The notes under the pieces were generated by a model, which was not told where the DNA came from, did no database searches, and saw only the letters and a program-made list of their open reading frames with translations. The position numbers were made by a program, and so were the translations under genes. A stretch of 64,000 bases of DNA from an uncultured Lachnospiraceae bacterium (GTDB taxonomy: Bacteria > Bacillota > Clostridia > Lachnospirales > Lachnospiraceae): contig CATOJY010000009.1 of the NCBI GenBank assembly GCA_951800685.1, positions 29,161 to 93,160 on the forward strand, given 5' to 3'. Shown here piece by piece: positions 58,058-64,000 of the stretch (the first letter of the stretch is position 1; every line of letters starts with the position of its first letter).

Positions 58058-59341
58058 TTATATGTCCTTATCATCCATATTTAAGAATTCAAACTCAAAC
58101 TCGTCATCATCTAACAGAAAATTCTTCGCCTTACGCTTCGGTACAGATTTCCCCCGCGACTCTGTTTCCTGTGATCCTCTGATCTCCGTGGACCGTCCAG
58201 ATGGCCTGCGGACAGGTTCTTCTTCCCGCACCGCCCCGCGCTGAGGCCGTCCTGTTTCTTTGGCTGGATTCTCCTCCTGGGAACGCTTTCTCCTTCTTAC
58301 CAGCTCCTCTTCTTCCTCGTCCTGTTCTTCTTCGTCCTCCTCATCTTCATCGTCTTCATAGTCCTCATAATAAGCATCCCGGAGTTTGACCGCCATGATG
58401 ACCACTACAATAACAAGAATAACTGCCACCGCTGCCAACACAACAATTGCAATCCTCTGCCGTACAAGCTTTTTGGCATCCTCATCCATCGTTTCCTTCT
58501 GAATCTTATTTGCATCCAAAAGTGGCTGCAGTTTCTGCTCATATCCGCCCAGATTATCGATCAGATACCACTCGCCGTCCTTAAATGCAACCTCATAATC
58601 CTGGCTGACTGTCTGCTCCGGTTCTGGTGCCTCCGGCTCTTCCACTTCCGGCTCTTCCGCCGGCGGCGGGACCATATCTCCTAAAGCGACTAGATCAGAA
58701 CGCACAAACCCCGCCTTCTCTACACCATCTGCTCCCGTAAAAGTGACATAATACCACTCTTTCCCGTCGCTGCTTCCCTTTGACTGCCCTCTGACGATTA
58801 GCTGTGCATCCTTCTCAAGCCGCTCCACCACGCTGTCATTGGTAGACGGTGCAGAACGGATCTTCGCTGCTTCTACAGAGACAGAAGCGTACTGTGCATC
58901 CATCGGTGTTTCTGCCTGTACAGAAGCCCCAGATGGTTCCTCTCCTGCGCCATCTGCCTGAATTTCACTCCCTGACCCGCCATCAGAAACTTGCTGGGAG
59001 CTGTTCTCGCTGCTGCCCTCCTTTTCAACCAGGTCACCACGCACATAGCCTGTAGTATTCGCATCCAATTCTACCTGATACCAGACTTTTCCAGATGCAT
59101 CCGTCACCTCTTCCCTGATCTTCAATTTTGACCCTCTGGCAACGCTGCCCACAACATTGCTGGAAGTATCAGCACTTCCACGAATCTTAGCTGACTCCAC
59201 AGTAACCGTAGCCGTCAAATCTGCCAGACTGACCAGTGGGGTGGAAAGTGCAACCGTCATTGCCGCACAGACTGCTGCCGCGGTTCGGATAAACCGTAAC
59301 TTTCCTGTCATCTTATGTCTATCATTGTTCTTTCTCTTCAT
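58058..59341 (-). CDS. SH3b-domain membrane protein
   Basis: The 427-aa product starts at MKRKNNDRHKMTG (59341; GAGGATGACG upstream). A signal-anchor or signal peptide (residues about 12-40) is followed by two SH3b domains, about 45-105 (VTVESAKIRGSADTSSNVVG) and about 150-220 (VSVEAAKIRSAPSTNDSVVE). A Pro/Glu-rich linker, a helical segment and one membrane helix at about 300-322 (IAIVVLAAVAVILVIVVVIM) follow. The cytoplasmic tail is very acidic (YEDDEDEEDEEEQDEEEEE) and ends in basic, Arg-rich sequence. SH3b domains bind cell-wall peptides, so this is a probable wall-sensing or wall-binding protein. Confidence 0.85.
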   Translation of the reverse strand: MKRKNNDRHKMTGKLRFIRTAAAVCAAMTVALSTPLVSLADLTATVTVESAKIRGSADTSSNVVGSVARGSKLKIREEVTDASGKVWYQVELDANTTGYVRGDLVEKEGSSENSSQQVSDGGSGSEIQADGAGEEPSGASVQAETPMDAQYASVSVEAAKIRSAPSTNDSVVERLEKDAQLIVRGQSKGSSDGKEWYYVTFTGADGVEKAGFVRSDLVALGDMVPPPAEEPEVEEPEAPEPEQTVSQDYEVAFKDGEWYLIDNLGGYEQKLQPLLDANKIQKETMDEDAKKLVRQRIAIVVLAAVAVILVIVVVIMAVKLRDAYYEDYEDDEDEEDEEEQDEEEEELVRRRKRSQEENPAKETGRPQRGAVREEEPVRRPSGRSTEIRGSQETESRGKSVPKRKAKNFLLDDDEFEFEFLNMDDKDI

Positions 59342-59365
59342 CGTCATCCTCATTTCTGCTACCTG

Positions 59366-59851
59366 CTACTCTCTCTTAAAGCGCTTAGCGCCATCCTCAC
59401 CGGCAGATTTCTCCATACCAAAACCAGCTAAGTTGATATTTTTGGCATTTCTTGCTCTTTCCTCTATCTCCCTATGGTGAGCTGTCTCACATTTGGCACA
59501 GAAACGTCCAGAACGAATCGTCGTACCGCATATTTCACACCGCAGGAACACGTTGGAACTTGCTGCGATCTCCAGCCTGGATTCCCGTACCATCTCCCTA
59601 ATCGATTTCTGGGTTACCCCGGTAGCCCCTGCCACCTCCGCCATCGTAGCACCGGGATGCATTTCAATATAATTGCGCGCTTTCCCATAATCGTCATAGC
59701 CCAGACTGCCGCAGTCTTCACATTTATACTCGCCCACGCCCTTAAAAACCATAATACCGCCACAGTCCGTACATAACGTAGGTCTGTTATAAACGTCCTC
59801 ATCCAGCAGATCCTTTCTTAACTTTTCAGTTTTCTTTTCCCTGTCTGACAT
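59366..59851 (-). CDS. Zinc-ribbon/HTH protein, YvyF (TIGR03826)-like
   Basis: The 161-aa product starts at MSDREKKTEKLRKDLL (59851; AAGGGG upstream). It has a first zinc ribbon (TLCTDCGGIM ... YKCEDCGSLG), a helix-turn-helix segment (ATMAEVAGATGVTQKSIREM) and a second zinc ribbon (RCEICGTTIRSGRFCAKCET). This layout resembles YvyF and related flagellar-operon proteins, but no flagellar gene is near. DNA or RNA binding is likely. It lies 35 bases after the purD stop and is probably in the pur transcript. Confidence 0.75.
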   Translation of the reverse strand: MSDREKKTEKLRKDLLDEDVYNRPTLCTDCGGIMVFKGVGEYKCEDCGSLGYDDYGKARNYIEMHPGATMAEVAGATGVTQKSIREMVRESRLEIAASSNVFLRCEICGTTIRSGRFCAKCETAHHREIEERARNAKNINLAGFGMEKSAGEDGAKRFKRE

Positions 59852-59886
59852 ATCAATTACCCCTTCCACAATACCTTTCACAAGTT

Positions 59887-61158
59887 TTACGCTTCGTCGA
59901 TCGCCCTGCCGATATCCTTTCTCATATATTTATTGTCAAAAGATACCCACTCCGCCGCCTCATAAGCATGCTCCCTGGCCTCTTTCAAATCTGCGCCCTT
60001 CGCAGTAACCCCCAGAACACGTCCACCGTTTGTAACGATCCCTTCTTCTGTCTGTTTCGTCCCCGCATGGAAACAATAATAGCCGTCTGTATTCTCAAAG
60101 CGTTCCAGACCCTTAATCAGATAGCCCTTTTCGTAGGATACCGGATATCCCTCAGAAGCCAATACAACACAAACTGCGGCATTATCCTCGAACTGCAGAT
60201 CGATCTTGTCCAGTGTTCCGTCGATACATGCCTCCACCACATCGATAATATCATTCTTCATGCGGGGCAGGACTACCTGTGCTTCTGGATCGCCAAATCT
60301 GGCATTATACTCCAGCACTCTTGGTCCCTCTTCTGTCAGCATCAGACCGAAGAAGATAACCCCCTTAAAGGGCCTTCCCTCAGCCGCCATAGCATCCACT
60401 GTCGCCTGATAAATATGACTGCGGCAGAAAGCATCTACCTCCTCTGTATAGAATGGACTTGGAGAAAAGGTCCCCATACCGCCTGTGTTCAATCCCTGAT
60501 CCCCATCCTGCGCACGCTTGTGATCCTGTGCCGAGGACATGATCTGAATCGTCTTGCCATCCACAAAAGAAAGAACAGATACTTCCCGGCCAGTCATGAA
60601 TTCTTCCACCACCATGCGGTTGCCTGCTGTACCGAACTTCTTATCTTCCATGATCGTCTTTACGCCTTCCCGCGCTTCTTCCAGCGTATTGCAGATCAAA
60701 ACTCCCTTACCGAGCGCCAGTCCGTCAGCCTTGAGAACAACCGGCATCCTGGCGGTCTCAAGATAACTAAGCGCCGCTTTGGGATCATCGAAATTCTCAT
60801 AGGCCGCTGTTGGGATCTTGTATTTTTTCATCAGATCTTTGGAAAAAGCTTTACTTCCTTCTAAAATCGCAGCACTTTTCGTTGGCCCGAAGACGCGCAG
60901 TCCTGCTGCTTCCATCTCATCTACCAGGCCGCCAACCAACGGATCATCCATTCCAACAATGGTCAGATCAATCCCTCTCTCTTTCGCGAACGCCGTAATC
61001 TTCCCAAATTCCATTGCACCGATGGGAACGCATTCCGCAATCTGCCCAATTCCTGCATTGCCTGGTGCACAGTAGATCTTATCCACCCGCGGACTTTTCG
61101 CCACACTGGCTGCGAGCGCATGCTCCCTGCCGCCGCTTCCTACGATCAGAACTTTCAT
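59887..61158 (-). CDS. purD: Phosphoribosylamine-glycine ligase
   Basis: The 423-aa enzyme (start MKVLIVGSGGREHALAASVA) joins glycine to phosphoribosylamine with ATP to give GAR, step 2 of purine synthesis. Typical GARS segments are present: IYCAPGNAGIGQIAE, an ATP-grasp region with MPVVLKADGLALGKGVLICN, and GFMLTEEGPRVLEYNARFGD-like sequence read here as GLMLTEEGPRVLEYNARFGD, followed by PEAQVVLPRM. The longer frame to 61299 is not needed. It is the last enzyme gene of the leftward purE-purM-purN-purD operon. Confidence 0.97.
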   Translation of the reverse strand: MKVLIVGSGGREHALAASVAKSPRVDKIYCAPGNAGIGQIAECVPIGAMEFGKITAFAKERGIDLTIVGMDDPLVGGLVDEMEAAGLRVFGPTKSAAILEGSKAFSKDLMKKYKIPTAAYENFDDPKAALSYLETARMPVVLKADGLALGKGVLICNTLEEAREGVKTIMEDKKFGTAGNRMVVEEFMTGREVSVLSFVDGKTIQIMSSAQDHKRAQDGDQGLNTGGMGTFSPSPFYTEEVDAFCRSHIYQATVDAMAAEGRPFKGVIFFGLMLTEEGPRVLEYNARFGDPEAQVVLPRMKNDIIDVVEACIDGTLDKIDLQFEDNAAVCVVLASEGYPVSYEKGYLIKGLERFENTDGYYCFHAGTKQTEEGIVTNGGRVLGVTAKGADLKEAREHAYEAAEWVSFDNKYMRKDIGRAIDEA

Positions 61159-61214
61159 TCCAGTACCCTGCCTTTCTCTCTTTCTGTATGTTTCCTGCTT
61201 CCCTGTCTTCCCTA

Positions 61215-61841
61215 TTATTCTGAAATATGTACCTGTCCGTCTGTCACCGTCACCCTGCCATTCGCGATCAAATCCAGGCATTTGGGTAAGATCACCCATT
61301 CCGCCTTCTCCATGACACGCTTCTGTAAGATCTCCGGCGTGTCTCCTTCCTGAACAGGCACAGGTTCCTGCATCAGGATTGGTCCGGTATCTGTCCCCTC
61401 ATCCACGAAATGCACCGTAGCCCCTGTTATCTTAACGCCTCTTGCAAGCGCCGCCTCATGTACCTTGAGTCCATAATAACCAGTGCCGCTAAAAGAAGGT
61501 ATCAGGGACGGATGAATATTGATAATCCGGTTCTCATAACGTCTGATCAACTCTGGCGGAATCACAACAAGAAATCCGGCCAGTACAATAAGATCCGGTT
61601 CTGCCTCTTCCACTGCGCGAAGAAATGCCTGCTGGAACTGCGCTCTTTCTTCGTACTCCTTGGGAGACACACAGACCGCCTCGATTCCTGCCTGCTTCGC
61701 GCGCTCCAGCGCATAGGCCTTTCTGTTATTGCTGATTACCCGGACGATCTTCACATTGGTAATCGTTCCCTGCCCAATTCCGTCGATAACCGCCTGTAAA
61801 TTAGTGCCCCCGCCGGACACACAAACTACTGTCTTAAGCAT
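61215..61841 (-). CDS. purN: Phosphoribosylglycinamide formyltransferase
   Basis: The 208-aa enzyme transfers a formyl group from 10-formyl-THF to GAR, step 3 of purine synthesis. Motifs are VVCVSGGGTNLQAVIDGI at the N-terminus, and the catalytic NIHPSLIPSFSG (Asn-His) with ATVHFVDEGTDTGPIL including the Asp. GAGAGGC lies upstream of the ATG. It lies between purM and purD with gaps of 38 and 56 bases. Confidence 0.97.
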   Translation of the reverse strand: MLKTVVCVSGGGTNLQAVIDGIGQGTITNVKIVRVISNNRKAYALERAKQAGIEAVCVSPKEYEERAQFQQAFLRAVEEAEPDLIVLAGFLVVIPPELIRRYENRIINIHPSLIPSFSGTGYYGLKVHEAALARGVKITGATVHFVDEGTDTGPILMQEPVPVQEGDTPEILQKRVMEKAEWVILPKCLDLIANGRVTVTDGQVHISE

Positions 61842-61879
61842 GATCTCTGCAGCCTCTCTGTCTTATTATCTCTCACTTC

Positions 61880-62905
61880 TTACTCTATTACGACCCCTGT
61901 CTTACCCGCTGTCACTTCTCCGACCAGATACGCCTGCTCTCCCGCTTCTTTGAGCGCTTCGATCGTCTTTTCTGCGTCCGCAGCATCCACTGCCAGCACC
62001 ATGCCCAGACCCATGTTATAGGTATTGTACATCATCTTCTCTTCCAGCCCGCCCGTTCTCTGGAGCAATCCGAAAATCGGCGGTATCGGATAACTGTCTT
62101 TACGGATGAGGGCCGTTGTCTGATCTGGCAGCATTCTTGGAATATTCTCGTAAAAACCACCGCCTGTGATATGACTGCAGCCTTTGATTGTCACACCGAC
62201 ATCCCGTACCGCTTTCAACGCCTTTACATAGATCCTTGTAGGCGTAAGAAGCGCTTCTCCCAGCGTCGTTCCCAATTCTTCATAATAAGTGGCAAGGCTC
62301 TCTCTCGTCATCTCAAACACCTTGCGCACCAGAGAAAAACCATTGCTGTGAACACCAGAAGACGCTATTCCAATCAATACGTCTCCCGGTCTGATCTGGT
62401 CACCTGTAATCAGATCCTTCTGATCCACCACACCGACCGCAAACCCGGCCAGATCATACTCCTCCTCCGGCATCAAGCCCGGATGTTCCGCAGTCTCACC
62501 TCCGACCAAAGCCGCTCCTGCCTGCCTGCACCCTTCCGCTACGCCGCCTACAATCGCCGCGATTTTCTCTGGATAGTTCTTGCCGCAAGCAATATAGTCC
62601 AGGAAGAAAAGCGGCTCTCCTCCTGCACACACAACATCGTTGACACACATTGCCACACAGTCAATCCCCACCGTATCATGTTTATCCATCAGAAAGGCCA
62701 GCTTAATCTTCGTCCCTACACCGTCTGTTCCTGATAAGAGTACCGGATGCTCCATCTCTTTGATCTTATCCATAGAAAAAGCACCTGAAAAACCGCCAAG
62801 CCCCCCTAATACTTCCGGCCGCATCGTCTTCTTCACATGATCCTTTAGTAATTCTACCGACTGATAACCTGCCTCAATGTCAACTCCTGCTGACTTATAA
62901 TCCAT
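61880..62905 (-). CDS. purM: Phosphoribosylformylglycinamidine cyclo-ligase
   Basis: The 341-aa enzyme starts at [20 protein letters not shown] (62905; GGAGGAG upstream); the longer frame to 63025 overlaps purE and is not used. AIR synthetase motifs are [60 protein letters not shown] and [17 protein letters not shown]. It closes the imidazole ring using ATP, step 5 of purine synthesis. The FGAM synthetase genes are not in this window. Confidence 0.97.
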   Translation of the reverse strand: MDYKSAGVDIEAGYQSVELLKDHVKKTMRPEVLGGLGGFSGAFSMDKIKEMEHPVLLSGTDGVGTKIKLAFLMDKHDTVGIDCVAMCVNDVVCAGGEPLFFLDYIACGKNYPEKIAAIVGGVAEGCRQAGAALVGGETAEHPGLMPEEEYDLAGFAVGVVDQKDLITGDQIRPGDVLIGIASSGVHSNGFSLVRKVFEMTRESLATYYEELGTTLGEALLTPTRIYVKALKAVRDVGVTIKGCSHITGGGFYENIPRMLPDQTTALIRKDSYPIPPIFGLLQRTGGLEEKMMYNTYNMGLGMVLAVDAADAEKTIEALKEAGEQAYLVGEVTAGKTGVVIE

Positions 62906-63021
62906 AGTCTCCTCCATTCTGAAACGTTCTGTTATGCAGCTTTCACACTCGTTTCCACACTGCTTCATCCCGTAAATCACGAATTGCCTCTTTACCGACA
63001 TCTTACTGAATGCTTTCAATT

Positions 63022-63522
63022 TCAATAGTTACGGTAACCCACTTCCTGCAGCTTAGCGTCCTTCTTCTGCACACTCTCCTTCAGCTCCCGTGTATAATCT
63101 TTCAACCTCTGCAGAAGATCCACATCTGAAGTCGCAAGAATCTTCGCCGCCAGGATGCCGGCATTTTGTCCCCCACCGATCGCCACCGTAGCCACTGGAA
63201 TACCGGAAGGCATCTGCACGATAGAATACAGGGAATCAACACCGCCCAGATCGGAAGTCTTCATAGGAACGCCGATCACCGGCATCGGAAAGATCGCCGC
63301 ACACATTCCTGGCAGATGCGCAGCCTTGCCGGCCCCCGCAATGATTACCTTAAATCCCTTCTCTTCCGCGCTCTTCGCATATTCAAAGAAAACATCTGGT
63401 TCCCTGTGGGCAGAGATGATCTTCATCTCATAGGAAATCCCCATCTCCTCCAAAAAATCTGCCGCTTTCGCCATAACAGGCATATCAGAATCACTGCCCA
63501 TCACAATACCTACCTGTGCCAT
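63022..63522 (-). CDS. purE: N5-carboxyaminoimidazole ribonucleotide mutase
   Basis: The 166-aa enzyme has the class I PurE signature: [20 protein letters not shown] at the N-terminus, [20 protein letters not shown] with the catalytic His, and [18 protein letters not shown]. It moves the carboxyl group of N5-CAIR to form CAIR; a separate PurK partner is not seen in this window, so it may also work as AIR carboxylase. AAGGAGGAGG lies upstream of the ATG. It is the first gene of the pur operon. Confidence 0.96.
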   Translation of the reverse strand: MAQVGIVMGSDSDMPVMAKAADFLEEMGISYEMKIISAHREPDVFFEYAKSAEEKGFKVIIAGAGKAAHLPGMCAAIFPMPVIGVPMKTSDLGGVDSLYSIVQMPSGIPVATVAIGGGQNAGILAAKILATSDVDLLQRLKDYTRELKESVQKKDAKLQEVGYRNY

Positions 63523-63562
63523 CTGCGCCTCCTCCTTATTCCCTGCATCCTACAGTCCTATT

Positions 63563-63592
63563 ATTATATGTTATAGCATCCTTATCACACAA
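63563..63592 (-). promoter_or_regulatory. Promoter of the pur operon
   Basis: On the minus strand TTGTGT (63587-63592), 18-bp spacer, TATAAT (63563-63568), 41 bases before purE. No purine riboswitch or G-box fold is obvious between it and the gene. Confidence 0.6.
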
Positions 63593-63837
63593 TATCTTGT
63601 GGTGATCAAATTTCTTTCTGCCAAATACACAAAAATACTCATGATTAGTTTACTATTTTTTCCTTCATTGCGCAACCATCTTTTCAATCTGGAGCCCCCC
63701 TTACTTGATGTCACTTCTGGGAAAACATCCTGGAAAGCAATAATCTGGCCCATATTTGGGATAGAAAATCGAGTAGGGAAGATTTTATCCCTACTCGCCG
63801 CCGCGCTGCCCGAAACTTTCACTGCACAAGCCTGTGC
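63593..63837. other. Gene-free stretch with a hairpin
   Basis: No gene with a start and ribosome binding site is seen. CGAGTAGGGA/TCCCTACTCG (63770-63797) is a perfect 10-bp hairpin. A 110-codon leftward frame (63571-63903) runs into the tRNA and is not a gene. Confidence 0.5.
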
Positions 63838-63868
63838 ATAAAAAAAGTACCGCATTTCTGCGATACTT
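63838..63868 (-). terminator. Terminator after the tRNA genes
   Basis: On the minus strand AAGTATCGCA-GAAA-TGCGGTACTT is a 10-bp stem (one G-T pair) followed by TTTTT. It ends the tRNA-Val/tRNA-Met transcript. Confidence 0.88.
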
Positions 63869-63873
63869 ATAAA

Positions 63874-63947
63874 TAGCGAGAGGGGGACTTGAACCCTCGA
63901 CACTACGGGTATGAACCGTATGCTCTAGCCAGCTGAGCTATCTCGCC
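63874..63947 (-). tRNA. tRNA-Met (anticodon CAT)
   Basis: On the minus strand GGCGAGA pairs with TCTCGCT (G-T first pair, as usual for elongator tRNA-Met). The D-arm is AGCTCAGCTGGCTAGAGC, the anticodon loop TTCATAC, and the T-arm GAGGGTTCAAGTCCCCC-like. An elongator role is favoured over initiator; tRNA-Ile with a modified CAT anticodon cannot be ruled out. Confidence 0.9.
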
Positions 63948-63961
63948 ATATTCAGTTCCAA

Positions 63962-64000
63962 TGGGGCCTATAGGGCTCGAACCTATGACCCTCTGCTTGT
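63962..64000 (-). tRNA. tRNA-Val (3' part, cut by the window)
   Basis: On the minus strand the window ends within a tRNA. The anticodon loop remainder ACAA, stem GCAGA, variable region GGTC, T-arm ATAGGTTCGAGCCCTAT and acceptor AGGCCCC plus A are visible. An anticodon ending AC indicates valine. The 5' half is outside the window. Confidence 0.75.

Noticed and set aside
58058..58390. Acidic Asp/Glu run in the SH3 protein and similar run at 11090-11130 as a shared repeat
   Set aside because: The two acidic tails are alike only in composition; the DNA is not repeated and the proteins are otherwise unrelated.
63523..63600. Purine riboswitch upstream of purE
   Set aside because: The leader is too short between promoter and purE, and the three-way junction core of purine riboswitches is not visible.
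63571..63903. Leftward 110-codon frame upstream of purE
   Set aside because: It runs from tRNA-Met through a terminator into the pur promoter, so it is not a gene.
1..64000. CRISPR array or insertion sequence
   Set aside because: I saw no regularly spaced identical repeats of about 28-36 bases and no transposase gene; the only recombinase is the tyrosine integrase.

Overview
The window looks like a chromosomal segment of a low-to-mid GC, spore-forming-type Bacillota, most likely a gut Lachnospiraceae (Clostridia). The basis is strong AGGAGG-type ribosome binding sites, frequent GTG/TTG starts, Clostridia-typical families (DUF1836, DUF3842, YerC, NiaR, LCP, a degenerate M23 protein, a heterodimeric ABC exporter) and the tRNA sequences. 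Species cannot be named from sequence alone.

Region 1, about 1-9.43 kb, is the right end of an integrative element (ICE, IME or prophage remnant; its left end lies before base 1). It ends in a tyrosine integrase and appears inserted in the 3' end of the RNA methyltransferase gene rlmD. It carries an XRE/S24 lysogeny-type repressor switch whose divergent promoter region holds four near-identical 15-bp operators at 30-31 bp spacing. To its left is an array of very small genes. Four times over, a leftward small gene and a rightward small gene flank a related promoter block (three close copies and one diverged copy, all with a 17-bp spacer). Two rightward products have a soluble N-terminal region, possibly winged-helix, and a C-terminal membrane anchor, and their 3' ends overlap leftward membrane microproteins. 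This modular array is the strongest candidate in the window for an undescribed system.

Region 2, 9.4-22 kb, is core chromosome: rlmD, pcrA, an SPFH/zinc-ribbon protein, a FtsX-type ABC transporter with its own two-component system, an EamA transporter and tRNA-Gly. Region 3, 22-27.6 kb, has a lone NMT1-type lipoprotein, a TRIC-family channel, DUF1836, YerC, a degenerate M23 protein, NiaR and a cold-shock protein.

Region 4, 27.6-39.7 kb, is a catabolic-looking locus. A LacI-family regulator is divergent from an oligopeptide-type ABC importer, followed by a CocE/NonD hydrolase, a split AtuA system and a class III CoA-transferase. The binding-protein gene is out of frame at a run of nine G. Three TATAACGTT-type operators lie in the divergent promoter region. 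My inference is that the locus imports an ester or amide, hydrolyses it and activates the acid as a CoA thioester.

Region 5, 39.7-53 kb, has DUF3842, a phosphoesterase, an unusual cytosolic ParB-like/BMP protein, an HD-GYP-like protein with a hybrid kinase, a secreted Cys/His-rich repeat protein, tRNA-Trp, a lipoprotein, a heterodimeric ABC exporter with one degenerate ATP site, and an LCP protein. Region 6, 53-64 kb, has two leftward groups: GntR-clpC-hypothetical-radA and purE-purM-purN-purD with two small downstream genes, then tRNA-Met and a partial tRNA-Val.
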